DNA of 23,424 nt from DASPKT01 sp035626475 (GCA_035626475.1 DASPNP010000011.1:1-23424), one strand, 5' to 3'; shown: positions 1-9,641, numbered from the stretch's first letter. Numbers and translations are program-made. Notes: generated by a model not told the origin, from the letters alone.

Positions 1-1559
1 CCCACACCGCCTCCATCGTCGCCCGCATCGACCGGCACGAGTGGCGCGACGCGGAGTGGATGGCGGCGCGGGCCGAGCGCAACGCGCTCACCGCCCCCAT
101 CTCCATCTACGAGGTGCACCTGGGCTCCTGGCGGCGCGGCGAGGACAACCGGTACCTGACATACCGCGAGCTGGCGGACAGCCTGATCCCCTACGTCAAG
201 GAGATGGGCTTCACCCACATCCAGACCATGCCGGTCAACGAGTACCCGTTCGACGGCTCCTGGGGCTACCAGCCGGTGGGGCTGTACGCGCCGACCAGCC
301 GCTTCGGCGCGCCGGAGGACTTCCAGTACTTCGTCGACGCCTGCCACCAGGCCGGCATCGGCCTGCTGATCGACTGGGTGCCCGGGCACTTCCCCACCGA
401 CGCGCACGGCCTCTACCAGTTCGACGGCACGCACCTGTACGAGCACGCCGACCCGCGCCAGGGCTACCACCCCGACTGGAACACCTCGATCTACAACTAC
501 GGCCGGTCGGAGGTGTCGAACTTCCTGATCTCCAACGCGCTCTACTGGCTGCGCGACTACCACATCGACGGGCTGCGCGTGGACGCGGTCGCCTCCATGC
601 TCTACCTCGACTACAGCCGCAAGGAGGGCGAGTGGATTCCCAACCGCTTCGGCGGCCGGGAGAATCTGGAAGCCATCGACTTCCTGCGGCGCATGAACGA
701 GCTGGTCTACGGCACCGACGAGGGCCAGGGCGGTGGCGCCATCACCATCGCCGAGGAATCCACCGCCTGGCCCGGCGTGTCGCGGCCCACCTATGTCGGC
801 GGCCTGGGCTTCGGCTACAAATGGAACATGGGCTGGATGCACGACACGCTGCGCTACATGCAGCGCGAGACCGTGTTCCGCCGCTATCACCACAACGACC
901 TCAGCTTCGGGCTGCTCTACGCCTTCTCCGAGAACTTCATCCTGCCGCTGAGCCATGACGAGGTGGTGCACGGCAAGGGCTCGATCCTGACCCGCATGCC
1001 CGGCGACGCCTGGCAGAAGTTCGCCAATGTCCGCGCCTATTACGGCTTCATGTGGACCCACCCGGGCAAGAAGCTGCTGTTCATGGGCGGCGAGTTCGCC
1101 CAGGGCCGCGAGTGGAACTTCGACGGCAGCCTGGAGTGGCACCTGCTTGACGTGCACTGGCACGAGGGCGTGCGCCGGCTGGTGCGCGACCTGAACCGGC
1201 TCTACCGCGAGGTCCCCGCCCTGCACGAGCGCGACTGCGAGGCCGACGGTTTCCGCTGGATCAAGGGCAACGCCGCCGACGAGTCGGTGCTGGCCTATGC
1301 CCGCTTGGGGAGCCGGCCGGACTCGCTGGCGGTGGTGGTCAGCAACTTCACCCCCGTCCCGCACGAGGGCTACCGGATCGGCCTGCCCGAACCGGGCTTC
1401 TATGCCGAGCGCCTGAACTCCGACGCCGAGCAGTATGCCGGCAGCGGCCTGGGCAATGGCGGCGGCATCACCGCCGAGGCCGTGGAATGGGACGGCCAGC
1501 CCTACAGCGCCGAGATCATCCTACCGCCCCTGGCGACCGTGGTGTTCGTGAAGGAGTGA
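1..1559 (+). CDS. glgB: 1,4-alpha-glucan branching enzyme GlgB, 5' end outside window
   Basis: The enzyme cuts alpha-1,4 glucan chains and rejoins them as alpha-1,6 branches during cytosolic glycogen synthesis. The reading frame is already open at base 3 and runs to TGA at 1557-1559, so the N-terminal domains lie upstream and only about 518 residues are visible. They hold the GH13 catalytic barrel and the C-terminal beta domain. I see the entry motif SIYEVHLGSW, the nucleophile Asp in LRVDAV (codon 582-584), the acid/base Glu in IAEEST (codon 753-755) and the third acid Asp in LSHDEVVHGKGS (codon 957-959), all intact. The C-terminus LPPLATVVFVKE is typical of GlgB. It converges on the PhK-like gene, and other glycogen genes probably lie upstream of the window. 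Identification is secure from the conserved motifs and order. Confidence 0.96.
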   Translation, partial: HTASIVARIDRHEWRDAEWMAARAERNALTAPISIYEVHLGSWRRGEDNRYLTYRELADSLIPYVKEMGFTHIQTMPVNEYPFDGSWGYQPVGLYAPTSRFGAPEDFQYFVDACHQAGIGLLIDWVPGHFPTDAHGLYQFDGTHLYEHADPRQGYHPDWNTSIYNYGRSEVSNFLISNALYWLRDYHIDGLRVDAVASMLYLDYSRKEGEWIPNRFGGRENLEAIDFLRRMNELVYGTDEGQGGGAITIAEESTAWPGVSRPTYVGGLGFGYKWNMGWMHDTLRYMQRETVFRRYHHNDLSFGLLYAFSENFILPLSHDEVVHGKGSILTRMPGDAWQKFANVRAYYGFMWTHPGKKLLFMGGEFAQGREWNFDGSLEWHLLDVHWHEGVRRLVRDLNRLYREVPALHERDCEADGFRWIKGNAADESVLAYARLGSRPDSLAVVVSNFTPVPHEGYRIGLPEPGFYAERLNSDAEQYAGSGLGNGGGITAEAVEWDGQPYSAEIILPPLATVVFVKE

Positions 1560-1572
1560 GCCAGGAGTCCTT

Positions 1573-1587
1573 CTCCCCTCGGGGGAG
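1573..1587. other. Small perfect hairpin after glgB
   Basis: CTCCCC at 1573-1578 pairs with GGGGAG at 1582-1587 around a TCG loop, 13 bases after the glgB stop. No run of T follows on either strand, so it is at best a weak terminator or an RNA 3'-end stabiliser. Short CTCCCC...GGGGAG elements of this kind are scattered in many GC-rich genomes. Confidence 0.35.
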
Positions 1588-1620
1588 TAGGATGGAATGG
1601 CAGCGGTGGCGTGATGCGGC

Positions 1621-1794
1621 CTTCGACAGGCTCAGGCCGAGGTGCGGTTGGCTGCACCCTTAGGTCGCATGGAGCGGAGCGCAATGCGACACACCCCAGC
1701 CGGGGAACGTCGCATTACGCCTGCGGCTCCATGCGACCTACGAAGGGACGGAAGTGCCTGGCATCCCCCATCCCTCATGCTGAGCCTGTCGAAG
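1621..1794. repeat. Outer inverted repeat CTTCGACAGGCTCAG / CTGAGCCTGTCGAAG
   Basis: A 15-base arm at 1621-1635 is the exact reverse complement of 1780-1794. The pair encloses a second, different inverted repeat (1661-1740). The arm resembles a short element dispersed in many proteobacterial genomes, often read in translation as AEPVEA or PEPVEG. It fills most of the 270-base gap between the convergent glgB and PhK-like genes; I see no gene there. Confidence 0.75.
1661..1740. repeat. Inner dispersed inverted repeat, copy 1 (TAGGTCGCATGGAGC family)
   Basis: The left arm 1661-1690 begins TAGGTCGCATGGAGC and ends AATGCGAC. The right arm 1709-1740 is its imperfect reverse complement, ending GCTCCATGCGACCTA. 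The transcript would fold into a long stem of about 30 bp with a mismatched middle and an 18-base loop. A second copy with the same arms lies at 13045-13125. Both sit between the 3' ends of convergent genes, which fits a REP-like or terminator/stabiliser element, though the function is inferred. Confidence 0.8.
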
Positions 1795-1829
1795 CACGCA
1801 GCACGGCCCAGCCTCTCCCTCAGGGCCCC

Positions 1830-4800
1830 TCACGCCGCCGCGACCAGCCCCACGCCCGCCGTCGCGCGGAAGGCGGTCGCCAGCAGGGTGGCGGCGCGGT
1901 CGGGGGACAGGGCGTAGAAGGCGCGCCAGGGTTCCGGGCCCTCCGCCTCGGCACCCTCGCCCCGCAGCGTCCGCCAGTGCAGCCGCACCGCCTCGGCGAT
2001 CAGCGGGTCGAGCGCCAGGGTGCCGGCGATGCGCAGGGCCGGCTCTGCGCGCACCAGCTCCGACACGGCCCACAGCGCCTCGATGGAGAGCTGGCGGTAG
2101 CTGGGCTCGGCGATGCGGTTCAGCAGCCCCTCCACCATCAGCGCGAAGTTGCGCTCGCCCGGCGTCATGTCGCTGCGCAGGACCGAGCTGCGCAGCTGGT
2201 TGGCCGGGTCGGCGGGATCGGCGATGACGATGCCGTCGCAGTGGCGCAGCACCTCCCAGACCCGGCTGTAGAAGTCCGCCGGCACCGGCGTCAGCACGCC
2301 CGTCACGTCGCGCCAGACCGTCCAGTCGCCGGCCACGGCCCAGCCCGACTCCGCCTCGGGCAGGGCGAAGATCGCGGCCGGCGCGGCGCCGGTCGGGTTG
2401 ATGAGCACCGGCGCCCCGACCAGGACCGGCAGGCAGCTGTCGCCCGCCGTGCCCGGGCAGGCGGCGATGGCGATGCGGATGCGGGTGAGGATGTGGTGCG
2501 GGCTCTCCGCCAGCAGCCGGTCCAGCGCCGCCTCGGGGTCGAGACCGCGCTCGCGCTGCACCATCCGGTGCAGCACCCCGACCATGTCCAGCGGCCGCAG
2601 GGTCAGGGAGTGGCGGAACAGCGCCGGCGAGGCCTTGATGATGGTGCCGCAGAACAGCAGCGCCTCCTCCACCAGGCTGGCGATGGTCGGCTCGGCGCTG
2701 GCGAAGCGCCTGACGCGCTCGATCACGGCGCGGTTGTCGACCGGGTTCTGCACCAGCGCCTCCGGCGCCGTCGGGCGGCCCAGCAGCACTTGGCGCTGGC
2801 GCACCACGATCTCCTTCACCGCGTCCTGCAGCCGCTCGTCATGGCGGTCCAGCAGGCCGGCGGCGCGACGCACCACGGCCCAGTGGCCCAGCAGCCCGGC
2901 CTGCTCGTAGAGCCGCCCGGCCAGGGCGCGCAGGCACAGCCCCTCGCCCGCCGGATGATCGGGCCCGTGCCGCTCCCACAGCACCGAGATCAGCTCCAGC
3001 CGGCGCAGCGGGTCGGCCTCCCCGGCCAGCCGCTCGGCCACCCTGTCGCTGGTCTCGGCCCGCCAGTCGGCCATCTCCTCGAAGCTGGGCGGCGCCGGCC
3101 GCTCCACCGGCGCAGCACCATCCAGGTCGGGCGCCGGGCGCGGCGCGATCGCCTCGCCCGCCGGCACCCCGTCCAGCACCACGGTGCGGGCGCCGCTGAG
3201 GCCGCGCCCCAGCGTCACCGCCTGCACCGCCAGCTCCGGCACCCGGCCCAGCGTCAGGTCCTGCAGCATCCGGGCGAGCGCGCCGAACTCCGCCGCCGCC
3301 GCCATGCCGCGGGTCACCAGCAGCACCAGCAGCGGGCTCTCCGGATAGAGCCAGGAATGGTTGATGTAGGCGATCTCCGCCGTCAGCCGCTCCACCAGCA
3401 GCCGGTTGTCGAAGCTGAAGTAGAAATCGTCGGGATCGAAGAAGGTCGGCACGAAGACGGTCGGCTGGCCCGACAGGCGGAAGGCCTGGCAGGTGATCAG
3501 GCTGCCCAGCCGGCGCTTCGGCCGGCCCGTCAGCCCCAGTCCCGGGCAGGCGCCGACCTGGCCCAGCACCTGGTTCAGCAGGTCGGCGTGGCAGACCCGG
3601 GCGGCGAGGTTCGGCGACAGCGTCTCCGCCTCCACCCCCTGCGCCTTCAGCGCCAGCCGCACCGCCTCGTCCTCGGCCAGCAGCACCAGCCCGGCCGGCA
3701 CCGCCGGGCGCAGGCCGGGGCGCAGGCGGCGGCCCAGCGGGTCGATGTCGGCCGGGCTCAGCAGCCCGTCCTCGATCAGCTGGCCGACCACGAACAGGCT
3801 CTGCGCCCAGAGCAGCGGCACGTTCTCGTTGGGCAGGCGCGGCTGGCTACCGGGGGCGGCGCGCTCGGCCTCCGCCAGTTCGGCCGGGACATAGTAGAGT
3901 TCCGGCAGCATCGGCTCGCCGTCGCGGTTGACCGCCAGCGCGTCCAACCGCTTCCTGTAGTTGGCGGCGGTCTCCGTATCGCCGGTCAGCAGCGCCGAGA
4001 GGTAGACATAGGTGAAGAACAGCGGCCACTCGGACTCGATGCCCTCGAACCGGTGCAGCTCGCCCGCCTCGTAATGCAGGCGGCTATGATCCTCGATGGC
4101 GGTCTGGTGGCCGTCGCGCAGGAAGCGCTTGCAGCCGTAGGGCCCCTGCAGCTTGCCCAGCACCTCCGCCATGGTACGGCGGATCAGCTCGGGGTCCTCC
4201 ACCGCGAAGGCGGGGAATCCCACGACGCCCAGCAGCGCCGCGTCCACTTCCTTAGACCCGGACTCGCGGGGCAGCAGCGCCTCCAGCGTGGCGCGGGCGC
4301 GGGCGACCTCGTCCGGCACCACCTGGATCACGGCGATGCGGCCGCCATCCTCGCCGAACATGTCCAGCCCCTGGATCGCCTCCAGCGCCGCCTTGGCCAT
4401 GCCGATGGAGCTGGCGTTCAGCTCCGGCGCGCCGTCGTTGATCTTGCGGCCGCGCTCCCAGATGCCGTAGTCGGCGATTCGGTAGGCCGGGCCGATGTAG
4501 TGGACCAGGTTCTGGACGAAGGCGACCTCGTCCATGGTGAACAGCACCGGCAGGCCGGAGCGGGTCATCTGCGCCAGGAACAGCAGGAACAGCGACGTCG
4601 CGTCGACCTGCAGATGGCCCCAGCCGTCGTCCGGCGCCACCGCCTCGCCCGTCGCCGCCGAGTAGATGGCGTGCAGGCTGTCCAGCGGCGCCTGGGTCTG
4701 CTTGAAGCGTTCGACCTTCGCCGCCTGCTTCATCATCGCCTGCAGCAGGCCGCGCATGGTCTTGAGCACGCTCTGCTCCAGCAGGCGGGCGCGGGCGGCG

Positions 4801-5069
4801 GCGTCGCCGCGGCGGCGGTAGGCCAGCGCCAGCGCCCAGGGCGCCAGCACCGAGTAGACATTGTCGCGCACCCAGGCATGGGTGTAGTTGCCGTGCACCG
4901 TCACCGCCGTACTCGCGGGCAGCAGGCCGGTCACCGGATGCTGGCGCGCGAGGATGCCGCGCGTCACCTGGTCGTACAGCCGATCCAGCGTGCGGCGGGC
5001 GGCGTCGGGAACGTCCCCGCCCTGCGGCCGGCCGGCCGTCGCGGTCTTCTCGGTAATCTCGTTCATCAT
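1830..5069 (-). CDS. Phosphorylase kinase alpha/beta subunit-like protein (GH15-related)
   Basis: This 1079-residue protein matches, from memory, the eukaryotic phosphorylase kinase alpha/beta regulatory subunits along its whole length, not a plain glucoamylase. Residues about 25-450 form the GH15-like (alpha/alpha)6 domain: HAWVRDNVYSVLAPWAL (64-80), LQVDATSLFLLFLAQMT (153-169), the acid region ADYGIWERG (199-207), SKEVDAALLGVVGFPAFAVED (272-292), the IESEWPLF base region (344-351) and IDPLGRR (442-448). The centre keeps FYFSFDN and RLYEQAGLLGHW-type blocks. The C-terminal domain has VPADFYSRVWEVL (929-941), TPGE (970-973) and PSYRQLSIEALW. It lacks the C-terminal lipid-anchor cysteine of animal alpha subunits. 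Start is ATG 5067-5069, with a second ATG next. It converges on glgB and diverges from malQ, placing it in alpha-glucan metabolism. Whether it hydrolyses, binds or only senses glucan cannot be read here. Confidence 0.88.
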   Translation of the reverse strand: MMNEITEKTATAGRPQGGDVPDAARRTLDRLYDQVTRGILARQHPVTGLLPASTAVTVHGNYTHAWVRDNVYSVLAPWALALAYRRRGDAAARARLLEQSVLKTMRGLLQAMMKQAAKVERFKQTQAPLDSLHAIYSAATGEAVAPDDGWGHLQVDATSLFLLFLAQMTRSGLPVLFTMDEVAFVQNLVHYIGPAYRIADYGIWERGRKINDGAPELNASSIGMAKAALEAIQGLDMFGEDGGRIAVIQVVPDEVARARATLEALLPRESGSKEVDAALLGVVGFPAFAVEDPELIRRTMAEVLGKLQGPYGCKRFLRDGHQTAIEDHSRLHYEAGELHRFEGIESEWPLFFTYVYLSALLTGDTETAANYRKRLDALAVNRDGEPMLPELYYVPAELAEAERAAPGSQPRLPNENVPLLWAQSLFVVGQLIEDGLLSPADIDPLGRRLRPGLRPAVPAGLVLLAEDEAVRLALKAQGVEAETLSPNLAARVCHADLLNQVLGQVGACPGLGLTGRPKRRLGSLITCQAFRLSGQPTVFVPTFFDPDDFYFSFDNRLLVERLTAEIAYINHSWLYPESPLLVLLVTRGMAAAAEFGALARMLQDLTLGRVPELAVQAVTLGRGLSGARTVVLDGVPAGEAIAPRPAPDLDGAAPVERPAPPSFEEMADWRAETSDRVAERLAGEADPLRRLELISVLWERHGPDHPAGEGLCLRALAGRLYEQAGLLGHWAVVRRAAGLLDRHDERLQDAVKEIVVRQRQVLLGRPTAPEALVQNPVDNRAVIERVRRFASAEPTIASLVEEALLFCGTIIKASPALFRHSLTLRPLDMVGVLHRMVQRERGLDPEAALDRLLAESPHHILTRIRIAIAACPGTAGDSCLPVLVGAPVLINPTGAAPAAIFALPEAESGWAVAGDWTVWRDVTGVLTPVPADFYSRVWEVLRHCDGIVIADPADPANQLRSSVLRSDMTPGERNFALMVEGLLNRIAEPSYRQLSIEALWAVSELVRAEPALRIAGTLALDPLIAEAVRLHWRTLRGEGAEAEGPEPWRAFYALSPDRAATLLATAFRATAGVGLVAAA

Positions 5070-5137
5070 CCCTCACGGGGGAACCGGGCGCCGGGACGAT
5101 ACCGGCGGCCGCGACCCTTGCCCTGTCGCGCTTCCAT

Positions 5138-5147
5138 GTAACTTTAC
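5138..5147. promoter_or_regulatory. Palindrome GTAACTTTAC, operator-like, PhK-like promoter side
   Basis: GTAA-CT-TTAC is a perfect GTAA/TTAC half-site pair in very GC-rich surroundings. It lies exactly 100 bp before an almost identical site at 5238-5247, and the matching stretch continues (GTAACTTTACTACCTT against GTAACATTACTATCCT, 13 of 16). It covers the predicted -10 of the leftward promoter. The binding protein is unknown. Confidence 0.5.
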
Positions 5148-5168
5148 TACCTTGCGCCGGGCGCGCAA
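5141..5168 (-). promoter_or_regulatory. Predicted promoter of the PhK-like gene
   Basis: Read on the minus strand, TTGCGC (5163-5168) is followed after 16 bp by TAAAGT (5141-5146), about 70 bp before the start codon. The -10 overlaps the GTAACTTTAC palindrome. This is a fit to a sigma-70-type consensus by eye. Confidence 0.4.
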
Positions 5169-5221
5169 CCCTCCCGGTCGGCTAGGGAACGCTGATCTAA
5201 CGCGGCCGGGCGCGAAAGGTG

Positions 5222-5250
5222 TTGGCCCGACGCGGAGGTAACATTACTAT
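5222..5250 (+). promoter_or_regulatory. Predicted malQ promoter
   Basis: TTGGCC (5222-5227), a 17-bp spacer and TACTAT (5245-5250) form a plausible sigma-70-type promoter about 95 bp before the malQ start. The -10 box overlaps the second palindrome. If correct, the GTG at 5219 lies upstream of transcription and cannot be the malQ start. Confidence 0.45.
5238..5247. promoter_or_regulatory. Palindrome GTAACATTAC, operator-like, malQ promoter side
   Basis: GTAA-CA-TTAC is the second copy of the half-site pair, overlapping the start of the predicted malQ -10. Placing the same palindrome on the -10 of both divergent promoters is what a shared repressor site would look like. Confidence 0.5.
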
Positions 5251-5347
5251 CCTACCCAGGACGGCGCGGTCGAGGAAGCCCGCGCCGTTGCCACACCTGC
5301 ATCCTGCGAACATTCCGTCTCCGGAACAATCTCGGACCGATCCTGCC

Positions 5348-6889
<1,542 letters not shown>

Positions 6890-6928
6890 GGCGCCTGACC
6901 GAACGGTCTCCTGGGAAGGGGGTGCCGG

Positions 6929-8167
6929 GTGTTCATCAAGCTCGCCAGGCCCGGTAGCTTCGCCCTGGGCGTCGGCCTGCCCTGGGACCGGCCGCTGGAG
7001 GAGTGGCCGGACGAGCTGCTGGTGCAGATGCCCCGCGGCATCAGCCGCAACGTCGTCCGCTTCGTGCCCGGCCACGAGGGCGACGTCTTCGCCCTCAAGG
7101 AGGTGCCGGAGCGCGTGGCCCTGCGCGAGTACGAGCTGCTGCGTAGCTTGCGTGACCGCGGCCAGCCGGCGGTGGAGCCCGTGGGCTTCGTCACCGGCCG
7201 GCAGACCGCCGAGGGCGCGCCGCTGATGAGCATCCTGATCACCCGCTACCTGGACCACGCCCTGCCCTACCGGCTGCTCTTCGAGAGCGGCGACCATGCC
7301 GCCAGCGGCGACAGCCTGCTGGACGCGCTGGTGGACCTGCTGATCCGGCTGCATCTCTGCGGCTTCTACTGGGGCGACTGCTCGCTCTCCAACACGCTGT
7401 TCCGCCGGGACGCCGGGCGGCTCGCGGCCTATCTGGTGGACGCCGAGACCGGCGAGCTGCACCCGGACCTGTCGGAGGGCGTGCGGCTCTACGACGTGGA
7501 GCTGGCGCAGATCAACGTGGCGGGCGAGCTGATGGACCTCGCCGCCGGGCCCGGCCTGCCCGAAGGATTCGACCCGCTGGCCGTCGCCGACGAGCTGGGC
7601 GAGCGCTACCGCTGGCTCTGGTGCGAGCTGACCCGGGACGAGGTCTTCGCCGCGACCGAGCAGTACCGGGTGCAGACGCGGCTAAAGATCCTGAACGACT
7701 ACGGCTTCGACGTGGACGAGCTGGAGATGCAGACGACCGATGGCGGCCACCGCATGGTGATGCGCGCCAAGGTCGTCGAGGCCGGCCACCACAAGAAGCA
7801 GCTGCACCATCTGACGGGGCTGGAGGCGGAGGAGAACCAGAGCCGGCAGCTGCTGAACGATCTCAGCCGCTACCGCGCCCGGCTGGAGCTGGCGGAGGGC
7901 CGCCCCATCCCGGAGCAGCAGGCCGCCATCCGCTGGCTGCACGAGCGCTACGCCCCGACGCTGGACGCCATCCCGGAGGAGCTGCGCGGCCGGCTGGACG
8001 ATCCGGAGCTGTACTTCCAGATCCTGGAGCACCGCTGGTACCTGTCGGAGGCGCAAGGGCGCGACGTCGGCCGCGACGCCGCCATAAGCGACTATATCGA
8101 CCATGTCCTCTCCCGTCTGCCCGACCGCCCGGTCGGCGCGCTGCAGGAGCCCTATCCGGAGCCGTGA
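6929..8167 (+). CDS. Kinase-fold protein with C-terminal DUF4032-type domain
   Basis: The 412-residue soluble protein has a small-molecule/LPS-kinase-like N-terminal half. Kinase positions are all filled: Lys57 in FALKEV (beta3 Lys), Glu67 in LREYELL (helix C), Asp150 and Asn155 in YWGDCSLSNTL (catalytic loop with the usual Asp-x4-Asn spacing) and Asp171 in LVDAET (metal-binding DFG-type Asp). Residues about 250-320, with VEAGHHKKQLHHLTGLEAEE and NQSRQLLNDL, match what I recall of DUF4032. The GTG start at 6929 is preceded by a strong GGGAAGGGGG ribosome site. It follows malQ by 39 bp, and a GntP gene follows 52 bp later. Its substrate is unknown: the fold resembles Kdo/heptose (WaaP/InaA) kinases, but the neighbours suggest a role in alpha-glucan metabolism. 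Catalytic competence is inferred from the residues only. Confidence 0.8.
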   Translation: MFIKLARPGSFALGVGLPWDRPLEEWPDELLVQMPRGISRNVVRFVPGHEGDVFALKEVPERVALREYELLRSLRDRGQPAVEPVGFVTGRQTAEGAPLMSILITRYLDHALPYRLLFESGDHAASGDSLLDALVDLLIRLHLCGFYWGDCSLSNTLFRRDAGRLAAYLVDAETGELHPDLSEGVRLYDVELAQINVAGELMDLAAGPGLPEGFDPLAVADELGERYRWLWCELTRDEVFAATEQYRVQTRLKILNDYGFDVDELEMQTTDGGHRMVMRAKVVEAGHHKKQLHHLTGLEAEENQSRQLLNDLSRYRARLELAEGRPIPEQQAAIRWLHERYAPTLDAIPEELRGRLDDPELYFQILEHRWYLSEAQGRDVGRDAAISDYIDHVLSRLPDRPVGALQEPYPEP

Positions 8168-8219
8168 ACGGGCCGCCCGCCCTCCGGTGGAACCCGCCCC
8201 CTTCCTTCAAGGTTTGCTG

Positions 8220-9641
8220 ATGGAAGGGGCGCCGGAAGCCCCGGGCTGGGAGGACCCAATCGTGCTGCTCGTCCTGCTGCTGCTCGTCTCCATCGCCTTC
8301 ATCGTCTTCGCCACGGCGAAGCTGAACCTGCATCCGTTCCTGGCGCTGCTGCTGACCGCCTTCTTCTTCGGCATCGCCTCGGGCATGCCGCTGGCCGACG
8401 TGGTGAAGTCGGTCAATGACGGATTCGGCGGCACCATCGGGTCGATCGGCATCGTCATCATCGCCGGCACCATCATCGGCATCTTCCTGGAGCGGTCCGG
8501 CGGCGCCTTCCGGCTGGCGGCGAGCATCCTGCGCGTGACCGGCGAGCGCAACGCGCCGGCCGCCATGTCCGTGATGGGCTATGTCGTCTCCATCCCGGTC
8601 TTCTGCGACAGCGGATTCGTCATCCTGTCGTCGCTGGTGAAGGCGGTCGCCAAGCGCGCGGGCATGACGCTCGCCGCCCCGGCCATCGCGCTGGCGCTGG
8701 GCCTCTACGCCACCCACACCATGGTGCCGCCGACGCCGGGCCCGGTGGCCGCCGCCGGCATATTGGGCGCCGATCTGGGTCTGGTGATCCTCTGGGGCAT
8801 GATCATCGGCGCGGTCGCCGCCGCGGCCGGCTGGCTCTTCGCCGTCACTGTGGCGGCGCGGGTCCATATCGAGCCCTACCGGGCGGATGAGACCGCCGAC
8901 GAGGCGGTGCCGGCCTCACCCGGCGTGGTGCCCGGCGCCGCGGCGATCCCGGCGGAGGCGGACGCGCCGGGCCCGTTCAAGTCGCTGCTGCCGATCGTCG
9001 TGCCGATCCTGCTTATCGTGCTGCGCTCGGTCGCCGAGCTGCCGGGCAAGCCGCTGGGCGAAGGCACCGCCGTGTCGCTGCTGAGCTTCCTGGGCCAGCC
9101 GGTGGTGGCGCTGATGATCGGCGTGGCGCTGGCGCTGCTGCTGCCCAAGCGGCTCGACCGGGACATGCTCTCGACCAAGGGCTGGGTCGGGCAGGCGGTG
9201 CTGGACGCCGCCATCATCATCGTCATCACCGGCGCCGGCGGCGCCTTCGGCAAGGTGCTGCAGAACTCCGGCATCGCCAAGGTGATCGGCGACACGCTGG
9301 CCGACGCCAACCTCGGCCTCTGGCTGCCTTTCATCATCGCCGCCGGCATCAAGACGGCCCAGGGCTCCAGCACCGTCTCGATCATCACCACGGCGGGGCT
9401 GATGGCGCCGCTGCTGCCGGCGCTGGGCTATGACGAGCCGACGGCTAGGGCGTTGGTCACAGTCGCCATCGGCGCGGGGGCGATGGTAGTCTCCCATGCC
9501 AACGACAGCTTCTTCTGGGTCGTGACCCAGTTCTCGAACATGGACACGAAGACGGGCTTCCGCCTCCATACGGTGGGCACTGCGGTGCAGGGTCTGGTCG
9601 GCGCCACAGCGGTGTGGATCGCCGGGCTGGTGGTGCTGTGA
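8220..9641 (+). CDS. GntP-family permease, probable glycerate/sugar-acid importer
   Basis: This is a 473-residue inner-membrane secondary transporter of the gluconate permease family, which imports sugar acids with protons. It is almost entirely hydrophobic helices, with the GntP-typical ATHTMVPPTPGPVAAAGILGA, KTAQGSSTVSIITTAGLMAP and SHANDSFFW segments; a charged cytoplasmic loop (EPYRADETADEAVP..., about residue 220) divides the two halves. I place the start at ATG 8220, after AAGG, because the protein then begins shortly before the first helix; a longer frame from 8103 would overlap the kinase gene. The stop overlaps the start of the glycerate kinase gene, so D-glycerate (or hydroxypyruvate/tartronate) is the likeliest substrate, although gluconate cannot be excluded. 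Confidence 0.88.
   Translation: MEGAPEAPGWEDPIVLLVLLLLVSIAFIVFATAKLNLHPFLALLLTAFFFGIASGMPLADVVKSVNDGFGGTIGSIGIVIIAGTIIGIFLERSGGAFRLAASILRVTGERNAPAAMSVMGYVVSIPVFCDSGFVILSSLVKAVAKRAGMTLAAPAIALALGLYATHTMVPPTPGPVAAAGILGADLGLVILWGMIIGAVAAAAGWLFAVTVAARVHIEPYRADETADEAVPASPGVVPGAAAIPAEADAPGPFKSLLPIVVPILLIVLRSVAELPGKPLGEGTAVSLLSFLGQPVVALMIGVALALLLPKRLDRDMLSTKGWVGQAVLDAAIIIVITGAGGAFGKVLQNSGIAKVIGDTLADANLGLWLPFIIAAGIKTAQGSSTVSIITTAGLMAPLLPALGYDEPTARALVTVAIGAGAMVVSHANDSFFWVVTQFSNMDTKTGFRLHTVGTAVQGLVGATAVWIAGLVVL

Noticed and set aside
1573..1587. Hairpin after glgB as a rho-independent terminator
   Set aside because: Only 6 bp of stem and no T-run on either strand; kept only as a hairpin.
1830..5069. 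Reading the large minus-strand gene as an ordinary bacterial glucoamylase
   Set aside because: It is far longer than a GH15 glucoamylase, has no signal peptide, and its C-terminal half follows the phosphorylase kinase regulatory-subunit pattern.
1611..5141. A 1176-codon plus-strand frame opposite the PhK-like gene
   Set aside because: It reads as Arg/Gln/His/Ala-rich low-complexity sequence with no domain, and lies antisense to a clear protein. GC-rich codon bias commonly opens such frames.
5219..5347. GTG 5219 as the malQ start
   Set aside because: The extra 43 residues match no amylomaltase N-terminus and the GTG lies upstream of the predicted promoter -35 box.
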